Source of the DNA: Ruminococcus sp. UBA1394
Lineage (GTDB): Bacteria; Bacillota; Clostridia; Oscillospirales; Ruminococcaceae
Length of the DNA stretch: 37,174 nt
Direction of reading: 5' to 3'
Assembly (NCBI GenBank): GCA_002305725.1
Contig: DBQM01000048.1
Coordinates: 1 to 37,174 of the forward strand
The notes under the pieces are model-generated. The model saw only the letters and a list, made by a program, of their open reading frames with translations, was not told where the DNA came from and ran no database searches. Positions 17,563 to 24,792 of the stretch are shown in pieces. The position numbers and the translations under genes are program-made. Numbering within the stretch: position 1 is the stretch's first letter; each line of letters begins with the position of its first letter.

Positions 17563-18283
17563 AGTTATGATGGCTTACAGGGGGACCAGATACCACGGCT
17601 TTCAGCGTCAGGACAATGCCATGACTGTACAGGAAGTCGTTGAAAAGCACGTTTCAAAGGTCCTCAATCATAATGTGACCATCAACGGCTGTTCAAGGAC
17701 TGATACGGGAGTTCATGCAAATAATTACTGCTTTTCGGTACTGACTGAAAGCAGTATCCCCACAAAGGGATTTGTAAGGGGAGTAAACGGTGAACTTCCG
17801 GACGATATATCAATACTTTCCTGTGAAGACGCTCCGCCGGATTTTCATGCACGCTTTTCATGTAAGGGCAAGGAGTATATTTACCTTATCCACAACAGCG
17901 AAAGCAAGAATCCGTTTGCGACTGACCTTGCATATCACTACCGCAGACCCTTTGACGCTGAGCTTGTGAGCCATACGGCTCAGAAATTTGTCGGCACTCA
18001 TGATTTTGCCGGATTCTGTTCAAATTATGACGGAAAGCAGAATACGGTAAGGACAATTGAAAGCTTTGACATAGAAATTAATGGGGAATCGGTGAAAATG
18101 CTTGTAAAAGGCGACGGTTTTCTGTATAATATGATTAGGATAATGGTCGGAACACTTCTGACTGTTAACGAGGGATATATGAAACCCGAATTTATTGACG
18201 AGATAATGAAGTCTAAGGAGCGCAGACTTGCCGGCAGGACCGCACAGGCGCACGGACTTTATCTCAACAGGGTATTTTACTGA
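17549..18283 (+). CDS. truA: tRNA pseudouridine(38-40) synthase TruA
   Basis: Makes pseudouridine at positions 38-40 in the anticodon arm of tRNAs. The catalytic Asp52 sits in the signature RTDTGVHA, and AYRGTRYHGFQRQ, FHARF and NMIRIMVGTL are all present. I set ATG 17549, with GGAG and GAGG upstream, giving 244 aa, the normal length. A longer frame from 17429 would overlap yfhO by 134 bases and add a non-conserved tail. The stop codon touches the first base of the inverted-repeat element that follows. Confidence 0.94.
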   Translation: MRNLKVMMAYRGTRYHGFQRQDNAMTVQEVVEKHVSKVLNHNVTINGCSRTDTGVHANNYCFSVLTESSIPTKGFVRGVNGELPDDISILSCEDAPPDFHARFSCKGKEYIYLIHNSESKNPFATDLAYHYRRPFDAELVSHTAQKFVGTHDFAGFCSNYDGKQNTVRTIESFDIEINGESVKMLVKGDGFLYNMIRIMVGTLLTVNEGYMKPEFIDEIMKSKERRLAGRTAQAHGLYLNRVFY

Positions 18284-18459
18284 AGGCAATACCGCACAAT
18301 TAACGGCTTACGCCTTTGCCGCACATCTGCTTGCATCTTTTCCGTTATATCACACAAGAATCTTTTGACATACGCCAGTATGCCTGCAAGATTTTTGCAT
18401 AATCTGCCGAAAAATCTGACTGCACATCTGTACGACAATAATTATGCGGTATTACCTTA
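18283..18459. repeat. Complete MITE-like inverted-repeat element
   Basis: The left end AAGGCAATACCGCACAATTA and the right end, read inward on the other strand, AAGGTAATACCGCATAATTA, match at 18 of 20 positions. Further inverted blocks (GCACATCTG..) extend inward. The same 4 bases, ACTG, flank both sides (18279-18282 and 18460-18463), a possible target duplication. The interior holds ATACGCCAGTATGCCTGC as in the elements at 1-97 and 3365-3524. There is no coding capacity. A partner transposase elsewhere in the genome would be needed for movement. Confidence 0.85.
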
Positions 18460-18475
18460 ACTGAAAGGAACTTCA

Positions 18476-19651
18476 ATGGACATTAATTCAAAGGATATAG
18501 ATATAGGTCTTTTGAGAAGAAGAAAAAAAAGACGGCGTCAGCTTGTGAAATTTTTCGCAGTAATGCTTTTAGCAGGGGTTGTAATTACTCTTTATGCAAA
18601 AAGAGATTCATGGATTCCGAAGCTTGAGGGTATCGGCGGAAAGTTTCAGAGTGTAAAATCAAACCAGGGAGAACTTGCTGAGGGAAACTTTCCTCTGAGT
18701 ATCTCCGGCGGAATTGATTACCAGACTGCTGAACTTAACGGTCACCTTGCGATAATGAGCGACGCTTATCTTTATATTTACACAGATAACGGAGACCTTT
18801 ATGAAGAAAGGCAGCACGCATATTCAAATGCAATGCTCCAGACTGCCGGCAAAAAAGCGCTTGTATATGAAAGCGGAGGAAACCGGTTCAGAGTTGAAAA
18901 CCGCAGCAGCGTGCTGTATTCAAAAAAGCTGGAGGACAATATAATTTTTGCAAGAATAAGCGAGGACGGCAGGGCAGCGGTCATAACCGATTCTGATACA
19001 TATCTGTGCCGTATAATTGTGTATGACGAATCGGGAAAGGAGATATATTCCCGTGACTGCGTTGAAAGAGTAATTGACCTTGCTTTCAGCGAGGATTCAA
19101 AGGGCTGTGTCCTTGCAACAGTTGACGCTGTTGAGGGAAATATCTGCTCAAAGATAGTTTCAGTTTCATTCGATTCAAAAAAGGACAACTGGTCATCAGA
19201 TCAGATTGATACAATGTGTCTGAGACTTTATCAGACTGATGACGATATATTTGTACTGGGTGATACAAAATGTGCATATTATGATAACAAGGGAAAGCTT
19301 AAAACTGAATATGCATACCCTGCAAAGCTTGCAGACTGGGATTATTCCGGCGGCAAAACAGCAATGCTTTTTGAAAATGAAACCAAAAGACACAGCTATG
19401 TAACTACCATTGACAGCGAAAAGAAAGAACCGAATGTCATGGAGTTTAATGACAACAGCGCAAAGTGTATAAGAATCATTGACGAGCATATATGTGTTTT
19501 GGGCAAGGACGGAATAATGCAGTATAATTTCAGCGGAGGCGGAGATAAGAAAATCAGTTCCGAAGGCTCCTATGAAAAAATGATCAGTATTGACGATTAC
19601 ATTTTCCTGCTTGGATATGACAGAATTGACAGAATAGATTATAAAGGCTGA
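18476..19651 (+). CDS. Membrane-anchored beta-propeller-like protein, probably DUF5711
   Basis: A 391-aa protein with a very basic cytoplasmic N-terminus (RRRKKRRRQ, about 14-22), one membrane helix (about 25-42), and a long outside domain made of repeated beta strands. It looks like a seven-bladed propeller fold (GGIDYQTAELNGHLAIMSD, then similar units). The layout matches the DUF5711 family of Ruminococcaceae as I remember it; I cannot confirm this without a search. Function unknown. ATG 18476 follows GAAAGGAAC. It is 15 bases upstream of the CvpA-family gene, so the two are probably cotranscribed. Confidence 0.7.
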   Translation: MDINSKDIDIGLLRRRKKRRRQLVKFFAVMLLAGVVITLYAKRDSWIPKLEGIGGKFQSVKSNQGELAEGNFPLSISGGIDYQTAELNGHLAIMSDAYLYIYTDNGDLYEERQHAYSNAMLQTAGKKALVYESGGNRFRVENRSSVLYSKKLEDNIIFARISEDGRAAVITDSDTYLCRIIVYDESGKEIYSRDCVERVIDLAFSEDSKGCVLATVDAVEGNICSKIVSVSFDSKKDNWSSDQIDTMCLRLYQTDDDIFVLGDTKCAYYDNKGKLKTEYAYPAKLADWDYSGGKTAMLFENETKRHSYVTTIDSEKKEPNVMEFNDNSAKCIRIIDEHICVLGKDGIMQYNFSGGGDKKISSEGSYEKMISIDDYIFLLGYDRIDRIDYKG

Positions 19652-19666
19652 ATGAGGCGATAAACT

Positions 19667-20557
19667 ATGGGAACAAATTTCTGGTGGATATATGATATTC
19701 TTGCTGCAGCGATTGTGGTACTGAGTATTTACAGCTGCGCAAAAAAAGGATTTTCCAAAATTATAGTTCTTGTTATAGGCTGTGTGGTTTCGATTTTTCT
19801 GGCGTCATTTGTCAGCCAGAAAAGCTCACAGTTTATCTATGACAAGTTTATAAAAAAGACGAGTATTGAGGCTGTTGAGGAAGCAATTGAGGAATATGAC
19901 CCGGCTGTCAGCGTAAGAGAGGTCATTGAGGATCAGGGCTACGGTGCAGTCTTAGAGGACAGCAAGGTCAAAAAAATACTTGAATCGGACGATTCAATGG
20001 AAAGGCTTTATGAATATGCAAATCAGGCGGCAGGAGATGTGGTGGATACTCACGAAAACTTCAAAAAGACTCTGACTGCCGGATTTACAGAGCTGTTTTC
20101 AAAGCAGCTGGGAGTCAAGCTGCCGCCTTATGTGACCCATGAACTGACAGAAAAGCTGTCCGGCAATGAAAAACTTTTTATTGAAACAACAGAAATGCTG
20201 CTGAAATCACCGGACGATGTGCCGGAATACATTGAAGAAAATTACATCAGAAAACCGGCGTTAAGACTTATAAAGGCGTTTGTATTTATAATAAGCTATT
20301 TTATCTTTATGACTCTTATAAGAGCGCTTATCTATAAGACATTCCGTTTCGGACTGTTAAACGGCTATGACAGGCTTGACAAATTTGCCGGAGGACTCCT
20401 GGGAGTTGTTCAGGCTGGAGCAATGCTGATTGTAATGGCAGTTCTTGTAAAAATCATGATTCATGTGGCGGAGAGCGAGGGTTCGTTCATAAGCTATGAA
20501 ACTGTTGAAAAAACAAAGTTTTTCAGATATGTTTTTGATAAGGTAAGCAATTTTTAG
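19667..20557 (+). CDS. CvpA family membrane protein
   Basis: A 296-aa integral membrane protein. Two N-terminal helices (about 7-25 and 31-50) and two C-terminal helices (about 203-222 and 240-265) flank a long hydrophilic region. The patterns DILAAAIVVLSIYSCAKKGF and GLLNGYDRLDKFAGGLLGVVQAG match the CvpA/colicin V production family. The central acidic domain of about 150 residues is longer than in E. coli CvpA, as is usual in Clostridia. The role is unclear; CvpA proteins have been linked to envelope processes. RBS GAGGCG precedes ATG 19667. Confidence 0.8.
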   Translation: MGTNFWWIYDILAAAIVVLSIYSCAKKGFSKIIVLVIGCVVSIFLASFVSQKSSQFIYDKFIKKTSIEAVEEAIEEYDPAVSVREVIEDQGYGAVLEDSKVKKILESDDSMERLYEYANQAAGDVVDTHENFKKTLTAGFTELFSKQLGVKLPPYVTHELTEKLSGNEKLFIETTEMLLKSPDDVPEYIEENYIRKPALRLIKAFVFIISYFIFMTLIRALIYKTFRFGLLNGYDRLDKFAGGLLGVVQAGAMLIVMAVLVKIMIHVAESEGSFISYETVEKTKFFRYVFDKVSNF

Positions 20558-20593
20558 TATAAAGCAAAAGGAAATATAAAATCGGAAAGGAAT

Positions 20594-20628
20594 TCACTTA
20601 TTAAGAAATAAAATTCTTTATGAAGTGA
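20594..20628 (+). promoter_or_regulatory. Leader hairpin before clpE
   Basis: TCACTT...AAGAA pairs with TTCTT...AAGTGA, giving 11 base pairs with an internal loop. It ends about 17 bases before the clpE start and close to the ribosome binding site AGGTGAAGGA. There is no T tract, so it is more likely an RNA leader structure or operator than a terminator. No CtsR box (GGTCAAA heptads) was found. Confidence 0.4.
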
Positions 20629-20645
20629 GTGATAGGTGAAGGAAT

Positions 20646-22925
20646 ATGGTAATGTGCAGCAGATGCAAAAAGCGTCCGGCGGTAGTTTTTATTACTTCAA
20701 TGCATGGCAATGAAAAGAAAAATGAGGGCCTTTGCATGGTTTGTGCAAAGGAAATGAACATTCCTCAGGTTTCTGAGTATATGCAGCAGATGGGAATTAC
20801 TGACGAGGACCTTGAACAGATGTCCGACCAGATGATGGAACTCATGGACGGCGACGGCTTTGAAATGGGCGGCGCAGGAACACTTCCGCCGTACATACAG
20901 AATCTTCTGAACAATCACCTTGGCGGTGAACTGAAAAAGAGTGACAACTCAGAAAATGAACGCTCCGGGGCCAAAAAGACAGGTTCAAAAGCTGAAGAAA
21001 AGCGCAAAAAGAAAAAGGAACTGAAATTCCTTGGCAATTACTGTACAAACCTCAGCAAAAAAGCCGAGGACGGAGAGCTTGACAATATTATCGGCAGGGA
21101 CAGAGAGATTGCAAGAGTAGTGCAGATACTTTCAAGACGTCAGAAAAACAATCCATGCCTTATCGGTGAGCCGGGTGTTGGTAAAACCGCTATTGCAGAG
21201 GGCATCGCCCAGAAAATCGCACAGGGAGATGTTCCGTTCAATCTTGCCGGAAAGAAGATTTATCTGCTTGACCTGACTTCACTTGTTGCCGGAACACAGT
21301 TCAGAGGACAGTTTGAGAGCCGTGTAAAGGGACTTGTAAATGAAGTGAAGTCAGAGGGCAATATTATCCTCTTTATTGACGAGGTGCACAATCTTGTAGG
21401 AACAGGTGATTCCGAGGGCTCAATGAACGCTGCGAATATCCTTAAACCTGCCCTTTCAAGAGGCGAGGTACAGGTTATCGGTGCCACGACTTTCAGCGAG
21501 TACAGAAAGTACATCGAAAAGGACAGCGCTCTTGAAAGACGTTTCCAGCCTGTTACAGTAAACGAACCGACTATCGACGAAACTTATGAAGTACTCAAAG
21601 GCATAAAGAAATATTATGAGGCATATCACAGAGTAAAGATAAGCGATGACCTTATTAAGCAGTGTGCTGTACTTTCTGAGAGATATATTCAGGACAGATT
21701 CCTGCCGGATAAGGCAATTGACCTTCTTGATGAAGCCTGTGCCTGCACCTGTATCAGAACACCGGAGCTTGCGGAGTATGACGAAAAGACCAAAAAGCTT
21801 AAAGTTCTGGAAGATATGGAAAAATCCATTGAGGATCAGAGCGAGCCGAATTACGAGGCTCTGGCAGAGGTCAAGGGCGATATTATACGGGTCAAAAACG
21901 AGATGGCAGACCTTGAAAAGATCATTGCCGATATACAGGTAAACGAAGAGGATTTAGCAAAGGTTATCGAGCTGTGGACGGGTATTCCGTCAAACAAGAT
22001 AGCTGAAAGTGAATTTTCAAAAATGTCACATCTTGAAGACAGGATAAAGGAGCATATTGTAGGACAGGACGAGGCAGTACATCTGCTTTCCGAGTCCATA
22101 AAGCGTACAAGGGTACAGCTTTCAAAGCGCAGACGTCCGGCGTCATTTATCTTTGTCGGACCGACAGGTGTGGGCAAGACTGAACTTGTAAAGGTTCTGT
22201 CCAACGAAATGTTTGACTCTACCGAACCGCTGATACGCCTTGACATGACAGAGTACATGGAAAAGCATTCAGTAGCAAGAATGATTGGTTCTCCTCCGGG
22301 ATATGTAGGCTATGACGAGGCTGGACAGCTTACTGAAAAGGTGCGCCGTCACCCGTATTCAGTAGTACTCTTTGATGAAATCGAAAAAGCGCACCCTGAC
22401 ATTATGAATATACTTCTGCAGATTCTTGACGAGGGTAAGATAAACGACGCACAGGGCAGAACGGTAAACTTTGAGAATACAATTATTGCCATGACATCAA
22501 ATGCCGGTTCAACAGACAAGACAACAGGCGTTGGCTTTAACAAGTCTGTTGAGGACATTTCCAGGGAAAAGGCAATGAAATCTCTGAAAGAATTTTTGAG
22601 ACCTGAGTTTCTGAGCCGTATTGACGAGGTTATCGTGTTCAAGCCTCTTGAAAAGGAAGACTTTGCAAGAATTGCCGGACTTATGCTTGACGAGATGAAA
22701 GAACCACTTGCTGAGAAAAATATTATTCTGAAATATGATAAAAAGGCGCTTGACGCCATTGCTGAGCAGTCCTTCGGCAAGAGCTACGGTGCAAGAGATA
22801 TCAGACGTGTTATCAGAAAGGAAATCGAGGAAAAAGTTGCTGATATCATTATTGAAAAGAACGGTAATATTGCTGGAATAGGCGTTACAGCCGATGACGG
22901 CAAAATCAAGGTTGATTATATGTGA
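20646..22925 (+). CDS. clpE: ATP-dependent Clp protease ATPase, ClpE type
   Basis: Hsp100 unfoldase that feeds substrates to ClpP and disaggregates proteins. The N-terminus has a ClpE-type zinc finger (Cys4, Cys7, Cys30, Cys33) in place of the Clp-N repeats of ClpC. AAA module 1 has Walker A GEPGVGKT at 174-181. A coiled-coil middle region follows at about 400-450. AAA module 2 has Walker A GPTGVGKT at 505-512. The ClpP docking loop VGF is at 629-631, so it should partner ClpP. The length of 759 aa fits. ATG 20652 (third codon) is an alternative start with slightly better spacing. The leader shows a hairpin but no CtsR operator. A strong terminator follows. Confidence 0.92.
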   Translation: MVMCSRCKKRPAVVFITSMHGNEKKNEGLCMVCAKEMNIPQVSEYMQQMGITDEDLEQMSDQMMELMDGDGFEMGGAGTLPPYIQNLLNNHLGGELKKSDNSENERSGAKKTGSKAEEKRKKKKELKFLGNYCTNLSKKAEDGELDNIIGRDREIARVVQILSRRQKNNPCLIGEPGVGKTAIAEGIAQKIAQGDVPFNLAGKKIYLLDLTSLVAGTQFRGQFESRVKGLVNEVKSEGNIILFIDEVHNLVGTGDSEGSMNAANILKPALSRGEVQVIGATTFSEYRKYIEKDSALERRFQPVTVNEPTIDETYEVLKGIKKYYEAYHRVKISDDLIKQCAVLSERYIQDRFLPDKAIDLLDEACACTCIRTPELAEYDEKTKKLKVLEDMEKSIEDQSEPNYEALAEVKGDIIRVKNEMADLEKIIADIQVNEEDLAKVIELWTGIPSNKIAESEFSKMSHLEDRIKEHIVGQDEAVHLLSESIKRTRVQLSKRRRPASFIFVGPTGVGKTELVKVLSNEMFDSTEPLIRLDMTEYMEKHSVARMIGSPPGYVGYDEAGQLTEKVRRHPYSVVLFDEIEKAHPDIMNILLQILDEGKINDAQGRTVNFENTIIAMTSNAGSTDKTTGVGFNKSVEDISREKAMKSLKEFLRPEFLSRIDEVIVFKPLEKEDFARIAGLMLDEMKEPLAEKNIILKYDKKALDAIAEQSFGKSYGARDIRRVIRKEIEEKVADIIIEKNGNIAGIGVTADDGKIKVDYM

Positions 22926-22931
22926 TTTAAG

Positions 22932-22961
22932 CCTCCTGTGGAATTCCACGGGAGGTTTTTT
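22932..22961 (+). terminator. Rho-independent terminator after clpE
   Basis: A 10-bp stem CCTCCTGTGG/CCACGGGAGG (one G-T pair) around AATT is followed by six T residues. Confidence 0.93.
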
Positions 22962-22974
22962 GCATCAAAAACCA

Positions 22975-23003
22975 TTGACAATTTGTGAAGAATATAGTAA
23001 AAT
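22975..23003 (+). promoter_or_regulatory. Sigma-A promoter of the DUF4250-like/InlB-repeat pair
   Basis: TTGACA (22975-22980) and TAAAAT (22998-23003) are 17 bases apart. GGGAGGA precedes the first start codon at 23040. Confidence 0.85.
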
Positions 23004-23039
23004 TAAAGTAATAAATTGTGTGTGATCGGGAGGAATAAG

Positions 23040-23216
23040 ATGAATCTGCCGCAGGACCCGGCTATTTTATTGAGTTATGTCAATACAATGCTGCGTGATA
23101 AATATAAAAATCTTGATGAGTTGTGTGAGGACTGCGAAATCAGCAAATCTGAACTGACCGGTAAACTTAAAAATATCGGATATGAATATTCCGAAAAGCT
23201 GAACCGATTTAAATAA
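23040..23216 (+). CDS. DUF4250-like small protein
   Basis: A 58-aa helical protein. It begins MNLPQDPAILLSYVNTMLRD and continues with LDELCEDCEI, closely matching the small Firmicutes family DUF4250 as I recall it. The function of that family is unknown; its helix-turn-helix-like layout (LDELCEDCEISKSELTGKL) hints at nucleic acid binding, but this is not shown. I place the start at ATG 23040, since GGGAGGA lies six bases upstream; the ORF extension back to 23016 has no ribosome site. The next gene starts 14 bases after its stop. Confidence 0.82.
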   Translation: MNLPQDPAILLSYVNTMLRDKYKNLDELCEDCEISKSELTGKLKNIGYEYSEKLNRFK

Positions 23217-23230
23217 GCGAGGTATTTTAA

Positions 23231-24514
23231 ATGAGTATTTTTAAAAAAATTTCAGTGGGACTGCTGGCTGCTGCCATGTCAGTTTCCATGATTTCTTTTG
23301 CCGCAGCTGCGGATGAAACGACTCCCGAGCCGACCGAGGCTGTGACTGAACCGACAGACCCCACCGAGGAACCCGGATGGTATGAATCGCAGTATGTGAT
23401 TTCGATAAACAGTCTGCCGGACAAAGTAACTTATGATTACAGTGAAAAACTGGATTTAACTGGTTTAACAGTCAGTCTTATGGAATATACCCAGCACGGC
23501 GAAGAAAATTTGATTTGTGATAATGTATTTCCGCTGGACTATCCTGATATCTTTGTGGTTGATACATCTGAATTTAACAACTGTATAATCGGTACTTATG
23601 AAATAAAAGTAAGCTGCACAGAAGATTATCAGGCTTTTTTAGAAACAAATACAGAATCTTTTGAAGTGGAAGTAACCAGTCCGATACAGGAATACAGCGT
23701 TTTTGAGGCTATAAGAATAAGACGTGACCTGCTTGCAGAGGGCGGTACATTTACTGAAAAGAATTATAAACAGCTTTCAAAATTCCTTGTAAATAATTCG
23801 ATACTGAGCATAAGATATTTCACACTTTCCTACGATACACAGGACTGCGATTTAAGCGCCTATGAAGACCCGTCAGTCCTCGACCCTACTGAAGTTATTT
23901 ACAAAAGCAAAACTAAAATTGTTGTTGCAAACCTTGGTAAAGAGGGTTATGTAAATTCCGGCTGGGAATATGACGGAAAGGTATATACGGCAGGGGAATA
24001 CTTTACTATGCCTGCCTGTGACGTTGTTATGACTCCGGTATGGCTTAGGCGCTGTCAGATAAACTATTTTGCCGGAGATTATGACGATATAAACGGAAAT
24101 ACAAAAGCTTATGTAATGTCAGCAGAGAACGTCCAGTTTTTCCTTGCAGACGCAAGCCGTTTTTCACGTTCCGGATACGTTATAACAGGCTGGCTTTGTT
24201 CCTATGACGGAAAACAGTACAAACCAGGTGAATCATTTATTGTTCCTGCTGAAGATGTGACTTTTGAGGCGGTATGGTCGCCGGCGCAGTACAACATTAA
24301 TATATCTGCAAACAACGGAAATTCCGCTGACAAGTATACTACTAAGGCAACATTCGGCGAAGAATTTGTCCTGCCGGAATGTGAATTTGAGTACGAAGGC
24401 AAGACCTTTGCAGGCTGGAAGTATAACGGCACTATCTATCAGCCTGGTGAAAGCTTTACAGTACCGGCTCTGATATCCGGTCAGAAAATAGTTATTGTTG
24501 CTACATGGAGCTGA
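23231..24514 (+). CDS. Secreted protein with Ig-like domain and InlB B-type repeats
   Basis: A 427-aa exported protein. The signal peptide (1-25, ending FAAAA) is followed by a Pro/Thr/Glu linker. A bacterial Ig-like (Big_3-type) domain lies at about 50-150. Three Listeria-Bacteroides InlB-type repeats occupy the C-terminal half, each with a GW..DGK.Y.PGE.F..PA...V....W pattern. No LPXTG or membrane anchor is visible, so it is likely released or bound non-covalently. Between the Ig domain and the repeats, residues 157-190 (VFEAIRIRRDLL, then YKQLSKFLVNN) resemble dockerin helices without the calcium loops. A role in adhesion is plausible but unproven. It is the second gene of its operon, with RBS GAGGT and a strong terminator after it. 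Confidence 0.82.
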   Translation: MSIFKKISVGLLAAAMSVSMISFAAAADETTPEPTEAVTEPTDPTEEPGWYESQYVISINSLPDKVTYDYSEKLDLTGLTVSLMEYTQHGEENLICDNVFPLDYPDIFVVDTSEFNNCIIGTYEIKVSCTEDYQAFLETNTESFEVEVTSPIQEYSVFEAIRIRRDLLAEGGTFTEKNYKQLSKFLVNNSILSIRYFTLSYDTQDCDLSAYEDPSVLDPTEVIYKSKTKIVVANLGKEGYVNSGWEYDGKVYTAGEYFTMPACDVVMTPVWLRRCQINYFAGDYDDINGNTKAYVMSAENVQFFLADASRFSRSGYVITGWLCSYDGKQYKPGESFIVPAEDVTFEAVWSPAQYNINISANNGNSADKYTTKATFGEEFVLPECEFEYEGKTFAGWKYNGTIYQPGESFTVPALISGQKIVIVATWS

Positions 24515-24524
24515 TTTGAAACTT

Positions 24525-24568
24525 ATCGTATATTATCTGTGAAAAACAGGTAATATACGATTTTTTTA
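24525..24568 (+). terminator. Rho-independent terminator after the InlB-repeat gene
   Basis: A 16-bp stem (ATCGTATATTATCTGT with ACAGGTAATATACGAT, one G-T pair) with a GAAAA loop is followed by a T tract. Confidence 0.93.
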
Positions 24569-24607
24569 TGTTATATTTAATTAAAATAAAAAAATAATAA
24601 AAAGCTA

Positions 24608-24636
24608 TTGACTAACAGAAAGAAATGGTATATAAT
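24608..24636 (+). promoter_or_regulatory. Sigma-A promoter of the metY-cysK operon
   Basis: TTGACT (24608-24613) and TATAAT (24631-24636) are 17 bases apart. The predicted leader is about 150 bases. It shows no T-box, SAM or other riboswitch motif that I recognise, but it holds the short ORF at 24683-24754. Confidence 0.85.
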
Positions 24637-24653
24637 TAAATCACACCAAAGAT

Positions 24654-24684
24654 ATAGGAATTATCGGAAAGGAAAATTCCCTAT
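24654..24684 (+). promoter_or_regulatory. Leader hairpin that presents the leader-ORF ribosome site
   Basis: ATAGGAATT pairs with AATTCCCTAT (one bulged C). The loop holds GGAAAGG, the probable ribosome binding site of the small leader ORF, and the ATG at 24683 sits at the base of the stem. Confidence 0.4.
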
Positions 24685-24754
24685 GAAATACAAATACGGA
24701 AAAGCACTTTATAAACGAATGTGTACTATCATTTTTTCAGAAGATAAAATATAA
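24683..24754 (+). CDS. Putative 23-aa leader peptide upstream of metY
   Basis: An open frame of 23 codons begins MKYKYGKALYKRM, continues CTIIF, and ends TAA 38 bases before metY. A GGAAAGGA site lies upstream. It is basic at the start and has a single Cys directly after an internal Met. Its place in the leader of a cysteine/homocysteine synthesis operon suggests translational control, but the codon content (one Cys, two Met) is not a clear attenuator signature and no terminator hairpin follows. It may be a chance frame. Confidence 0.35.
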   Translation: MKYKYGKALYKRMCTIIFSEDKI

Positions 24755-24792
24755 AAACAAGCCATTAATGATAAATTACGGAGGTTATTAAA

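Noticed and set aside
20558..20645. CtsR operator before clpE
   Set aside because: No GGTCAAA-type heptad repeats are present on either strand.
24640..24792. T-box or SAM riboswitch in the metY leader
   Set aside because: No T-box sequence, no specifier loop, no terminator/antiterminator pair, and no SAM-I core could be found.
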